From NCBI RefSeq assembly GCF_012641395.1, contig NZ_JABAIH010000005.1, forward strand, positions 1-64,000: a stretch of 64,000 nucleotides of DNA. Reading direction: 5' to 3'. The notes beneath the pieces are model-generated. The model was not told the DNA's origin. It saw only the letters and a list, made by a program, of their open reading frames with translations, and did not search any database. Positions 28,655 through 37,118 of this stretch are shown one piece after another; the stretch's first letter is position 1, and every line of letters starts with the position of its first letter. The position numbers and the translations under genes are program-made. Origin of the DNA: Rhizobium sp. P32RR-XVIII (GTDB taxonomy: Bacteria > Pseudomonadota > Alphaproteobacteria > Rhizobiales > Rhizobiaceae).

Positions 28655-28680
28655 AGGCGCAGCCTTTAAGGGCTGCGCCT
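28655..28680 (-). terminator. Hairpin between ridA-like and iclR-like genes
   Basis: AGGCGCAGCC and GGCTGCGCCT form a perfect 10-bp stem with a six-base loop, 7 bases after the RidA stop and 20 bases before the IclR start. It lacks a T tract. It may partly terminate or stabilise the transporter mRNA so that less regulator is made. Confidence 0.55.
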
Positions 28681-28687
28681 GATAGAC

Positions 28688-29077
28688 TCAAGCCCTGTCG
28701 GCGCGATAGGCGACACAATCGACTTCTACCTTGCAATCGACCATCATCCGGGACTGAACGCAAGCGCGAGCCGGCGGGTTCTTGCCGAAGTACTCGGCAT
28801 AGACGCCGTTGAAGCTCCAGAAGTCGCGCGGATCGTCGAGCCAGACACCGACACGGACGACGTCTTCAATGCCGTAGCCGGCCTCATGCAGAATAGCGAT
28901 CAGGTTCTCAATCGCCTTGCGGGTCTGAGCAACAATGCCGCCACCGACGATCTCGCCTTTTTCCATCGGCACCTGGCCCGACACGTGCAGCCAGCCGTTG
29001 GCCTCCACGGCACGGGCGAATGGCAGCGGCTGTCCGCCAGCACCGGTCTCGCCGGCGCCGTAACGCTTGATAGTCAT
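28688..29077 (-). CDS. RidA-family (YjgF) protein
   Basis: A 129-residue Rid protein with the usual landmarks: a central YAEYFGKNPPARACVQ block carrying the arginine that binds the imine carboxylate, and the WLHVSGQVPM strand. RidA enzymes hydrolyse the reactive enamine/imine intermediates released by PLP-dependent dehydratases. Its presence beside a D-threonine-aldolase-like enzyme and an amino-acid transporter fits such a role. The C-terminal segment (VDCKVEVDCVAYRADRA) is normal in length. Confidence 0.87.
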   Translation of the reverse strand: MTIKRYGAGETGAGGQPLPFARAVEANGWLHVSGQVPMEKGEIVGGGIVAQTRKAIENLIAILHEAGYGIEDVVRVGVWLDDPRDFWSFNGVYAEYFGKNPPARACVQSRMMVDCKVEVDCVAYRADRA

Positions 29078-29152
29078 GTAACCTCTCTTTTCTTTCTTCT
29101 ATTGCGACTGCCGGATCGGGGCGGATTGCCACTCGCACCAGCCGTCTTCCGC

Positions 29153-29923
29153 TCAGTTGAAACTGGACGTCTTCAGGAACTCCGCGAGCCGCTCCGTCTT
29201 GGGTCTCACGAACATTTCCTTCGGGTCTCCCTCCTCGCCAATCACACCGTGGTTCATAAAGATCACGCGCGAGGAGACTTCATAGGCAAAGCGCATCTCA
29301 TGGGTGACGAGCAGCATGCTCATCCCGTCGGCGGCGAGTCCCTTGATGACCTGCAGCACTTCACCAACGAGTTCCGGATCGAGGGCCGAAGTCACTTCAT
29401 CGAACAGCATCAGGCGTGGGTTCATGGCAATGGCGCGGGCGATTGCCACGCGCTGCTGCTGACCGCCTGACAGCTGGCCGGGGTAATGATCGGCGCGGGT
29501 GGCAAGGCCGACGCGGTCGAGCCATTTTTCAGCGACGGCTCGTGCTTCGTCGCGGGGCATCTTCTTCACCTTGACGAGACCGAGCATGACATTTTTCGCG
29601 GCCGTCAAGTGGGGAAAGAGATTGAACTGCTGGAAAGCCATGCCAGTCAGCGCACGCTGACGGGCGATCTCTTTTTCGCTCTTTCGCTTGCGCGTGGTTC
29701 CGGTCTGGTCATAGCCGATTTCCTCACCTTCGATCAGAATGCGGCCGCCCTGGAACTCCTCCAGCATGTTGATGCAGCGAAGCATCGTCGTCTTGCCGGA
29801 ACCGGAGGAGCCGATGATCGAGATGACCTCGCCCTCGTTCATGGTGCAGTCGATGCCCTTCAGCACCTCGGTGGTGCCGTACTGCTTTCGAAGACCCTGG
29901 ATTTCGAGAAGTACTTTGCTCAT
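29153..29923 (-). CDS. Polar amino-acid ABC transporter, ATP-binding protein
   Basis: A 256-residue ATPase of the GlnQ/HisP type. Walker A GSSGSGKT is at 38-45, followed by the signature [14 protein letters not shown], Walker [15 protein letters not shown] and the switch histidine in VTHEM. The start at ATG 29923 begins where family similarity begins; the longer frame to 29968 overlaps the permease gene. It is the last transporter gene, after two permeases and the binding protein. Confidence 0.93.
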   Translation of the reverse strand: MSKVLLEIQGLRKQYGTTEVLKGIDCTMNEGEVISIIGSSGSGKTTMLRCINMLEEFQGGRILIEGEEIGYDQTGTTRKRKSEKEIARQRALTGMAFQQFNLFPHLTAAKNVMLGLVKVKKMPRDEARAVAEKWLDRVGLATRADHYPGQLSGGQQQRVAIARAIAMNPRLMLFDEVTSALDPELVGEVLQVIKGLAADGMSMLLVTHEMRFAYEVSSRVIFMNHGVIGEEGDPKEMFVRPKTERLAEFLKTSSFN

Positions 29924-29936
29924 GACGATGGAGGCC

Positions 29937-30602
29937 TCAGGAGGGAACGGCCGTCTTGCGCTCGACATATTTGCCGAAACGCTCGATGCCGTAGTTGATG
30001 ACGAAGTAAAGAAGCCCGACGAAGAAATAGAACTGCAGGCTCATGAAATTGCGCGAGATGATTTCCTGGGTGCGCAGCAAGAGCTCGGCGACGCCGATGA
30101 CGGAAAGCAGCGTCGAGGCCTTGACCATCTCGGCCGCCGTGTTGACCCATGCCGGCAGGAACTGGCGCAATGCCTGCGGCCAGAGCACATAGGCGAAGGT
30201 CTGGTTAAACGTGAGCCCGATCGCCTTTGCGGCTTCGGTCTGGCCCTTCGGGATCGCCTGCAACCCGCCGCGCACGATTTCCCCGACATGGGAGGAGCAG
30301 AAGATTGCCAGGGCCAGTACGCCGGCCTGAAATGGTCCGAGCTCAATGCCGATGGTCGAAAGTACATAATAACTGGCGAGGACCAGCACCAGCACCGGCG
30401 TGCCGCGGATGAAGTCGGTATAGGCGCGCATCACCAGCCGCAGGAGCCAGTTGCCGTAGACCAGGGACAGTCCGACGAGGACACCGAGCAGCGATCCGGC
30501 AATGATGGCGAGAAGCGAGATCGAGACGGTGACGCCGAGCCCTTTCAGAATGACGAAGCGGGCGATCCACATCTGATCGAGGAAAGCGGGAAAGTTTGTC
30601 AT
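29937..30602 (-). CDS. Polar amino-acid ABC transporter permease
   Basis: A 221-residue inner-membrane permease of the HisM/GlnP family with about five hydrophobic segments. The EAA loop ([20 protein letters not shown], then IGLT) contacts the ATPase. The ATG at 30602 has a GAGGTGA ribosome site and is four bases from the stop of the preceding permease gene, so translation is coupled. Confidence 0.93.
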   Translation of the reverse strand: MTNFPAFLDQMWIARFVILKGLGVTVSISLLAIIAGSLLGVLVGLSLVYGNWLLRLVMRAYTDFIRGTPVLVLVLASYYVLSTIGIELGPFQAGVLALAIFCSSHVGEIVRGGLQAIPKGQTEAAKAIGLTFNQTFAYVLWPQALRQFLPAWVNTAAEMVKASTLLSVIGVAELLLRTQEIISRNFMSLQFYFFVGLLYFVINYGIERFGKYVERKTAVPS

Positions 30603-30606
30603 ATCG

Positions 30607-31269
30607 TCACCTCGGAATGGCAAGCCGGCGCTCGACAACCCGCATCAGTGCGGCGAGCACGGAACAGGTGGCGACATAGAGACCCGACGCAACGATCCAC
30701 GTCTCGATGACCCGGAAGGTCTCGACATTGATCTTGCGCGCTTCGAAGGTGAGTTCGGGAACCGCTATGGCCGCCGCAAGCGAGGTGTCCTTGAAGAGTG
30801 AAATCACCGTCGAGGACAGCGAGGGCAGCACATTGCGCAGCATCAACGGCGCGATGATCGACACGCGGATCTGCAGCGGCGTCAGTCCGATTGCGAGTCC
30901 GGCCTCCGTCAATCCCCGTGGAATGGATAGGAGCCCGGCACGGAACACTTCCGCCAGATAAGCACCGGAATAGATCGACAGCACGACAATGAAACTCTGA
31001 ATTTTGCCGAGGCGCACACCCATCTGCGGCAGCGCGAAATAGGCGAAAAGCACGAGAACGAGGATCGGCAGGTTGCGAATGATCGTCACGTAGGCCGCCG
31101 CCGGCCGCTTGAACCAGTCACTCTTGGCAATCAGCGCGAAGGCGACGAGCAGGCCGATGGCCGCGCCGATCAGAATGGAAATGAAAGCCAGCCCGAGGCT
31201 GAGCAGCAGACCTTCGAGAAGCTGGTCAAAGCTACGCCAAACGGCGGCGAAGTTGAGCGTATAACCCAT
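30607..31269 (-). CDS. Polar amino-acid ABC transporter permease
   Basis: A 220-residue permease of the same family as its neighbour, with hydrophobic segments at about residues 18-42, 55-80, 90-110 and 185-205, and the EAA loop (EVFRAGLLSIPRGLTEAGLA). The two form the heterodimeric membrane channel. A GGAGGAGG-rich ribosome region lies upstream. Confidence 0.93.
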   Translation of the reverse strand: MGYTLNFAAVWRSFDQLLEGLLLSLGLAFISILIGAAIGLLVAFALIAKSDWFKRPAAAYVTIIRNLPILVLVLFAYFALPQMGVRLGKIQSFIVVLSIYSGAYLAEVFRAGLLSIPRGLTEAGLAIGLTPLQIRVSIIAPLMLRNVLPSLSSTVISLFKDTSLAAAIAVPELTFEARKINVETFRVIETWIVASGLYVATCSVLAALMRVVERRLAIPR

Positions 31270-31300
31270 GGCGGCGTCCTGCCGTAGAGGGGAGGAGGAA

Positions 31301-31325
31301 GGACGAAGGGCAAGACCCTTCGTCC
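31301..31325 (-). terminator. Intercistronic hairpin after solute-binding gene
   Basis: GGACGAAGGG and CCCTTCGTCC form a perfect 10-bp stem with a five-base loop between the binding-protein gene and the first permease gene. Stems at this place in ABC operons usually protect the upstream mRNA or partly terminate, which gives more binding protein than permease. Confidence 0.6.
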
Positions 31326-31345
31326 CAACGGTTTGTTATCCGGCC

Positions 31346-32194
31346 TTACTTGTACTCGATCGGGAAACCGATCTGCGGCGGCGTCAGGTCCTTGCCGAAC
31401 CACTTCTTGTAGGACTTCGCATAGAAGTCGAACTCGACGCCGGTCATCGCCTCGTGCAGGGCGGTGTTGACGAAATTCAGCCAATCCTGATCGCCGCGCT
31501 TGACGCCGCAGGCATAGGTTTGCGGATTCCAGCCATACCCGGCATCCTTGTAGCGGCCAGGGTTCTGCGTCATGTACCAGGCGAGCGACGACTGGTCGGT
31601 CGCCACCGCGTCGGCACGGCCGGATTCAAGCGCCTGATAGATCAGGTCGACAGATTCGTATTGGTCGACGGTGGCCTCCGGCAGGGCGGCATGGACCATG
31701 TCCTCGGCATAGACGTTCTGCAGCACCGAGATCGTGACCGATGAACCTGCAGCCTTCAGCGCGGCATAGTCTGCATACTTGCCGTCGGCCTTCAGCATCA
31801 GGCCCACGCCTTCCCGGTAGTAAGGGATCGTGAACGCGATCTGCTGCGCGCGCTCGCCGGTCACCGTCATGAACTGGCAGGTGAGGTCCACCTTGTCCGT
31901 GGTGATGTTCGGGATGCGGGCATCGGACGACTGGTTCACGAACTCGATCTTGTCTGGATCGCCAAACAGCGCCTTGGCGACGATGTGGCCCATGTCGATG
32001 TCAAAGCCCTGCAGCTGGTCGTCGGCGCTCTTGAAGTGCCACGGCGCGTTGGTGCTGCCGGTGCCCATGATGAGGTGGCCGCGGGCCAGCACTTCGTCAA
32101 GCTTGCTTTTTGCTTCCTGCGCTGCGGCGGGAATTGCGGAAAGGAGGATTACGGCCGCCAGCGAAAGCGCGCTGGCTCGAAGCGAGGTCATCAT
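31346..32194 (-). CDS. Polar amino-acid ABC transporter, periplasmic binding protein
   Basis: A 282-residue family-3 solute-binding protein. The signal peptide (SLRASALSLAAVILLSAIPA, cleavage AAA-Q) is followed by the characteristic RGHLIMGTGSTNAPWHFKSA and GFDIDMGHIVAKALFG blocks. The aspartate/arginine ligand region for the amino-acid alpha groups is also present (VDLTCQFMTVTGERAQQIAF). Its substrate is probably the amino acid handled by the divergent PLP enzyme, an inference. The ATG at 32194 has a GGGGAA ribosome site. Confidence 0.92.
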   Translation of the reverse strand: MMTSLRASALSLAAVILLSAIPAAAQEAKSKLDEVLARGHLIMGTGSTNAPWHFKSADDQLQGFDIDMGHIVAKALFGDPDKIEFVNQSSDARIPNITTDKVDLTCQFMTVTGERAQQIAFTIPYYREGVGLMLKADGKYADYAALKAAGSSVTISVLQNVYAEDMVHAALPEATVDQYESVDLIYQALESGRADAVATDQSSLAWYMTQNPGRYKDAGYGWNPQTYACGVKRGDQDWLNFVNTALHEAMTGVEFDFYAKSYKKWFGKDLTPPQIGFPIEYK

Positions 32195-32224
32195 GATGTT
32201 CCCCTGATGATGAGCGGTTGCTTT

Positions 32225-32244
32225 ATGTCCAATATACCGGACAT
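32225..32244. promoter_or_regulatory. Candidate IclR operator between divergent genes
   Basis: ATGTCC-N8-GGACAT is a perfect inverted repeat, 31 bases before the binding-protein gene and 129 bases before the divergent PLP-enzyme gene. A regulator bound here could control both. The IclR protein encoded at 27819 is the natural candidate. Confidence 0.5.
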
Positions 32245-32372
32245 GTGTCTGGTTTAATGGATTGACGTATTCAGCGGCACAATGCATAAATTGTCAAGCG
32301 TCGGGGGCAGGAATTGCAGAAGCACGTACAACATGCCTGTTGAAGGCCATCAGATCTTTTTAGGAACTCAAA

Positions 32373-33449
32373 ATGAGTAAGGCAGCGTCAATATTCGATA
32401 CTATTAATACTCCGGCTGTTTTGGTCGACCTCGACATCGCGTGGCGCAACATCGAGCGCTTCCAGGCATACGCAGATGCCCACGGCCTGCGCGTGCGGCC
32501 ACATATCAAGACGCACAAGCTGCCGGCGGTGGCGGAGATGCAGCTGAAAGCCGGCGCAATCGGCATTACCTGCCAGAAAGTCTCGGAAGCCGAGGCCATG
32601 ATTGCCGGCAGCCCCGAGATCCGGGATGTTCTGATCACCTACAACATCCTGGGCCGCGAGAAATTGGAGCATCTGACAGCGTTGGCGCGCCGGGTGGCGC
32701 TGAGTGTCGTTGCAGACAACGAGACCGTCATCGATGGCCTGTCTGCTGCTTTCGCAGCCGAGCCGGCGCCGCTGCGCGTGCTTGTCGAGTGCGACACCGG
32801 GGCGAACCGCTGCGGTGTACTGACGCCGGAAGCCGCCGCAAGCCTCGCTCAGCGGATTGCGAAATCCAAGGGACTGGTCTTCGGCGGGCTCATGACCTAT
32901 CCGCCCGCGGGCGCGACGGCGGCCGTGGAAGCCTTTATGACAAAGGCCAAGGCTCTTATCGAAGCCGCCGGGATCGCTGTCCCTGTGATCACGTCCGGTG
33001 GAACTCCGTCGATGATGGAGGCCGCGAGCGCGCCGGTGACGACCGAATATCGCCCCGGTACTTACGTTTATAACGACAGATCGCTCGTCGCGCGCGGCGT
33101 CTCTGCCTGGGAAGATTGCGCGCTGACCGTTCTTGCCACTGTTGTCTCTGTGCCAGCCGCCGATCGTGCCATTATCGATGCGGGTAGCAAAGTCCTGACA
33201 TCAGACCTTCTTGGACTGACCGGGTATGGCCACGTCCTCGGACGCCCCGATATCACCATCGATCAGCTTTCCGAGGAACACGGCCGGCTGGTCAGCGCTG
33301 GGCCGATTGGTCTTTCCGTCGGAGAGAAGATCCGTATCGTGCCCAATCACGCCTGCGTGGTGACCAACATGGTCGATTCAATCTACGCCATCGAAGCGGA
33401 TAAGCCTCCTGCCGTGTGGCCCGTTGCCGCGCGCGGCCGCGTCGTCTGA
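32373..33449 (+). CDS. D-threonine aldolase / D-serine dehydratase-like PLP enzyme
   Basis: A 358-residue fold-type III PLP enzyme. An alanine-racemase-like barrel carries the cofactor lysine in RPHIKTHK (K46). The C-terminal beta domain has the metal pair H326/C328 in PNHACVVTNMVD. These are hallmarks of D-threonine aldolases and eukaryotic-type D-serine dehydratases, which cleave or dehydrate D-beta-hydroxy amino acids with Mn or Zn. It is divergent from an amino-acid ABC transporter with RidA and IclR, consistent with catabolism. The choice between aldolase and dehydratase cannot be made from sequence; RidA favours an enamine-producing dehydratase. Confidence 0.85.
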   Translation: MSKAASIFDTINTPAVLVDLDIAWRNIERFQAYADAHGLRVRPHIKTHKLPAVAEMQLKAGAIGITCQKVSEAEAMIAGSPEIRDVLITYNILGREKLEHLTALARRVALSVVADNETVIDGLSAAFAAEPAPLRVLVECDTGANRCGVLTPEAAASLAQRIAKSKGLVFGGLMTYPPAGATAAVEAFMTKAKALIEAAGIAVPVITSGGTPSMMEAASAPVTTEYRPGTYVYNDRSLVARGVSAWEDCALTVLATVVSVPAADRAIIDAGSKVLTSDLLGLTGYGHVLGRPDITIDQLSEEHGRLVSAGPIGLSVGEKIRIVPNHACVVTNMVDSIYAIEADKPPAVWPVAARGRVV

Positions 33450-33814
33450 CACAGATTTGGGGCAGGGATGAAGCTCGGGCCGCAGCGTCCACCACTGCGG
33501 CTCGAGTGGTACGCGCTAATTGCGTGGGCACCGCGAGCCCCGCCTCCGGGCGTCATGGCGGCATCCGCATCGGCGCGCGTTCTAGATGTTGGCGCCGCTG
33601 ATGGATCGCGTTTGAATTAAATCTTTTTGTTCATCGTTTGCAGATGAACTCTCGGAATCTTCTTCGTTCTGCAAATTGCTTCGCTGATGCACTCTGCTTA
33701 GCCAAATCATAGGCAAGATATACCCGTTACATAAGAGCGGAGCTTGTTATTTGACGATAGTTATTCTACTCTTTCTTGTAGGTTTTTAGCCTAATCCCCG
33801 GATTGGAGCGTTCA
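33450..33814. other. Intergenic region with a hairpin
   Basis: A stem of 12 bp with one G-T wobble (CTCGGGCCGCAG at 33474-33485, CTGCGGCTCGAG at 33495-33506) lies 25 bases after the PLP-enzyme gene and may end its transcript. The rest becomes AT-rich toward 33,800 and probably holds the promoter of the lipoprotein gene. No coding frame is supported. Confidence 0.5.
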
Positions 33815-34135
33815 ATGTTGAAACGTGTTTCCGTCCTCTTCTCGGTCTTTCTGACGGCATGTGTGCCGTCCTGGCCGTACCTGACATATGCGCCACCCAA
33901 TGCTAGCAACTGTCAAAGTATGCCTCCCAGCGCGGCTGAATCTGCTGCCTGGCGCCGGGCGCAACGGCTGAATACACGTCAATCCTACCAGGCTTTCCTC
34001 GCCAGATATCCTCGCAGCTGCTACGGGACTTTGGCGGTCGAGAGGATGAAGACAACGGTGCAAAGGCAGCCTGTCACAACGCGGAAGTTGGCAACCGAGC
34101 CTCGGCGAGACTTCTGGGGGCGGCGAGTCTACTAG
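33815..34135 (+). CDS. Small putative lipoprotein
   Basis: A 106-residue protein starting at ATG 33815, behind a GGAG ribosome site. The N-terminus has a short hydrophobic stretch ending LTAC, a lipobox, so the mature protein would begin at that cysteine. The rest includes a helical ESAAWRRAQRLNTRQSYQAF block followed by LARYP, similar to short repeat segments in envelope proteins with caspase or SEL1 domains. Function unknown. Confidence 0.6.
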   Translation: MLKRVSVLFSVFLTACVPSWPYLTYAPPNASNCQSMPPSAAESAAWRRAQRLNTRQSYQAFLARYPRSCYGTLAVERMKTTVQRQPVTTRKLATEPRRDFWGRRVY

Positions 34136-34342
34136 GCTGCCGTCTGCGCGATTGTTGACGGGCACTGATTAGCCGCATTTGGAAATCAAGGGACGCCCTT
34201 CAATCTCATCAAGGATAGGCCGCAGGCGGGCCTCGGGTGCTCCGGTTGTGTCAGAATATCGTGCAGTTGCAGTTCATTCAGTTCAGCAACATGAGGCATG
34301 AATTGAGAAGCTCAGCGTCTCATACAATCTTCGGGTTAGCTG

Positions 34343-36604
34343 ATGCATTTTGACGTTGTTCATGCTGCCGACCCTCGATTTCATGGAGGTACCTCGAGCG
34401 CACTGAGGGCTGAGCTGAAGGCGGCGAGTCGGTGGGGGATGAGCTGTGGGCTGCTGCCTTTCTTGGGGCAGCGCACGCGTGATCTGGGCATCTTCGACAG
34501 CCGGACAGCCGCGGTGATCGAGCAATCAAATACGGTCTGGCTGACCGGTTCTGAAGAGGCGACGTGCGACGTTCTCCTGGCTCACCATCCTGCGGTGTTC
34601 GAGCGAATGCCGCATTCGCCGGTGCGTTTGCAGCCTCGCCGCGTCGTCTGCGTGGTTCACCATCCTCTGTTCGACGGCAATCGCGTTCCTCAATACGATC
34701 TCGCCGTCGTTGAGCGTGTGTTGGATAGGCTCTTTGGTATTCCGGTCGCGTTTGCTCCTGTCGGCCCGAAAGTTCGAGCCCAGTTCGACAGTATCGGCAC
34801 CGAAAGTCCCGCGCTTCTCCGGCACGATTTGTGGAACATGGTCGATGTCGCTGAATGGACATCTCACCAGCGAACAGCGCCAACGGGCACCGTCAATTTG
34901 GGGCGCCACACGAGAGGGGACCCGGCGAAGTGGCCCAGTTCCGCAGGTGACCTGCGGGCAGCCTATCCCGACATACCCGATTTCGCCATCAAGGTGTTGG
35001 GCGGTGTCCCGGAGTCGATCCAACCCTGGATAGGCTCGAACTGGCAGATCAGCCCATTCTCGCAAAACAGCGTATCTGACTTTCTCAAGCGGCTAGATTT
35101 TTATGTCTATTTTCACGGCCGGCAATGGGTGGAAGCCTTCGGCGTCTGCATCGCGGAAGCAATGGCGAGCGGTTTGGTGACGGTGCTCGATCCTTCATTT
35201 GAAAGCCTCTTCGAAGATGGCGCCGTCTATTGCAACATTGCTGAAACGAGGAACGTCATCGAGCGATTGATCGCTTCGCCTTCGACCTATCTCCAACAAT
35301 CAAATGCCGCGAGAGAGCTTGTCCGACGAAAATTTTCGATCGATCAATATCCGCAACGCATGGCACGCCTCTATGATGATCTTGAACTGTGTAGGGCTTC
35401 TTCACTGAAAAGCAGTCGAACCACGGGCAGGGGGCATTCATCTGGCAGAACGGCCGAAGACAAAATGCCGGCATCAATGCCGCGGCGTATCGCCAAAAAG
35501 CGGCGGATACTTATGGTCGCGACCAACGGTATCGGGCTCGGACACATCACCCGCCTGATGGCTATCGCCGAGCGTCTGCCTGATGACGCGGATCCTATGT
35601 TCTTTACCAGATCGGCCGGCTCTGCGTTGGCTTATGCGCGAGGGCACGCTGTGGACTATACGCCTTCCGGCTTGGCGATCGGAGTGACGGACGACAGTTG
35701 GAACAGGGCTTATGCACAAGAGCTGCTGACGGCAGTGGAGGCGTTTGATCTGTCGGCGGTGGTGTTCGATGGAAACAGGCCGTTTCCAGGGTTGATTGCC
35801 GTTGCCGAATGCCGACGCGACCTGGCCTGGATTTGGGTCCGGCGTGCCTTGTGGCGCCTTGACCACAATTTCGATCCGGGCGCCCAGGATATATTCGACA
35901 TGGTGATCGAGCCGGGCGAACTTGCTCATGACGAAGATCATGGTCCGACCCGCGATATGCCGGGAACCGTTGCCGTCCCCCCTCTGCTTCTGTTGGACCC
36001 CGGCACGGGCCTATCAAGGAGTGAAGCTGCCGCCAAGCTGGGCGTAGACAAGGACCGCTTCACCGTCGCGGTACAATTGGGCTCGCAACGCAACTTCGAT
36101 TTTGAAGATCTGCCGGGCTTAATTTTCAAGGAACTGGCTAGGCGGAATATACAAACGGTCCAGATTCTCAATCCGCTCGCGAAACCTTCCAAACAGGAAT
36201 GGCCGAGCGTTTTGCGCACAAGCGTTTACCCCTTGGCTGAGTATGTCGGCGCGATCGATCTTCTTGTCACCACCGCCGGGTATAACAGCTTCCATGAAAG
36301 CATCTTGGGGGGAATTCCTTCGATCTTCGTGCCCAATGAAGCGCCGGAAATGGATGACCAGCATCTTCGCGCTGTTTATGCCCAAACAGCAGGCTTGGGC
36401 CTCTGCCTGCGGTACTCGGAGTTGGATCGTGTGGAGACGACGCTCGATCTGGCCCTATCTGAGGATTTCCGCACCGAGGTTCGCCGGCGATTAGCGCGCC
36501 TGAGTTACGTCAATGGCGCCGCCATGGCCGCGAAGGCGGTCGAGCAGCTTGTCTTCAGTGTCCGGGCTGACCGTCCGTTGCATGCCTCGATTGCTCGCAT
36601 CTGA
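34343..36604 (+). CDS. Two-domain glycosyltransferase (GT-B + GT28-like fusion)
   Basis: A 753-residue cytoplasmic protein. Residues 1 to about 355 resemble a GT4-type glycosyltransferase: HAADPRFHGGTSSALRAELK at the start and EAFGVCIAEAMASGLVTVLD at the end, the E-x7-E nucleotide-sugar motif. Residues about 385-740 form a second GT-B unit of MurG/GT28 type, with the glycine loop NGIGLGHITRLM and a C-terminal TTAGYNSFHESILGGIPSIF, then VPNEAPEMDDQ. The linker is polar (residues 356-384). Each half has its own donor-site motifs, so it may add two sugars. The ATG at 34343 has a weak ribosome site. The 3' end overlaps a convergent gene by 114 bases. Confidence 0.82.
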   Translation: MHFDVVHAADPRFHGGTSSALRAELKAASRWGMSCGLLPFLGQRTRDLGIFDSRTAAVIEQSNTVWLTGSEEATCDVLLAHHPAVFERMPHSPVRLQPRRVVCVVHHPLFDGNRVPQYDLAVVERVLDRLFGIPVAFAPVGPKVRAQFDSIGTESPALLRHDLWNMVDVAEWTSHQRTAPTGTVNLGRHTRGDPAKWPSSAGDLRAAYPDIPDFAIKVLGGVPESIQPWIGSNWQISPFSQNSVSDFLKRLDFYVYFHGRQWVEAFGVCIAEAMASGLVTVLDPSFESLFEDGAVYCNIAETRNVIERLIASPSTYLQQSNAARELVRRKFSIDQYPQRMARLYDDLELCRASSLKSSRTTGRGHSSGRTAEDKMPASMPRRIAKKRRILMVATNGIGLGHITRLMAIAERLPDDADPMFFTRSAGSALAYARGHAVDYTPSGLAIGVTDDSWNRAYAQELLTAVEAFDLSAVVFDGNRPFPGLIAVAECRRDLAWIWVRRALWRLDHNFDPGAQDIFDMVIEPGELAHDEDHGPTRDMPGTVAVPPLLLLDPGTGLSRSEAAAKLGVDKDRFTVAVQLGSQRNFDFEDLPGLIFKELARRNIQTVQILNPLAKPSKQEWPSVLRTSVYPLAEYVGAIDLLVTTAGYNSFHESILGGIPSIFVPNEAPEMDDQHLRAVYAQTAGLGLCLRYSELDRVETTLDLALSEDFRTEVRRRLARLSYVNGAAMAAKAVEQLVFSVRADRPLHASIARI

Positions 36605-37078
36605 ACGAATGGACGCATCGGCGCCCAGCTGATCGGCAAGAAACTCGTCGATGGTCGAGGAAAGTGCGATTTCGCTGGAGATGTCCCATTTCGCGATGAT
36701 CAATGACCAGCGCCGGCGAACATACCTGCCATAGCTCTCCGAGGAGAGTGAGGGCAGGTGGCTCCGGGTAGGGACAAATTCCAAAGGAGCAGAACTTGCA
36801 GCGATCAGATCCGGACGCAGTTCTGACAGAACGACAACGGGAAATTCGCCATTAGCCCTGCAAGCCTCCACGGCCGTGTCGAGAATCTCGGCAAGACTGG
36901 CGGGCATCGCACCGAGGACAGAAATAAGACTTCTGGGTCTGGCCTCGTCCACTGGCTCGTGCAGGACATAATGAAGACTGTCCTCGTCAGCGGCCGGATC
37001 GACGATCCTGACAGCTCTCTTTGGCCTGCCGAAGCGCGAAAGCCGGCCAACTCGTTCGACAATCCAGCGCACTGCCAT
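36491..37078 (-). CDS. Hypothetical protein overlapping the glycosyltransferase gene
   Basis: A 195-residue protein with no recognised domain and no membrane segment. The central part (VVVLSELRPDLIAASSAPLE, RRRWSLIIAKWDISSEIALS) is alpha/beta in character. A GGAAGGCAGGG ribosome region just before the ATG supports translation. The last 38 codons are antisense to the end of the glycosyltransferase gene, with both frames open. Convergent coding overlap of that length is uncommon, so the true stop in one gene may have been extended. Confidence 0.6.
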   Translation of the reverse strand: MAVRWIVERVGRLSRFGRPKRAVRIVDPAADEDSLHYVLHEPVDEARPRSLISVLGAMPASLAEILDTAVEACRANGEFPVVVLSELRPDLIAASSAPLEFVPTRSHLPSLSSESYGRYVRRRWSLIIAKWDISSEIALSSTIDEFLADQLGADASIRSDASNRGMQRTVSPDTEDKLLDRLRGHGGAIDVTQAR

Positions 37079-37118
37079 CCCTGCCTTCCGCGTTACCTAT
37101 GTCCCTATCACCCTATTT

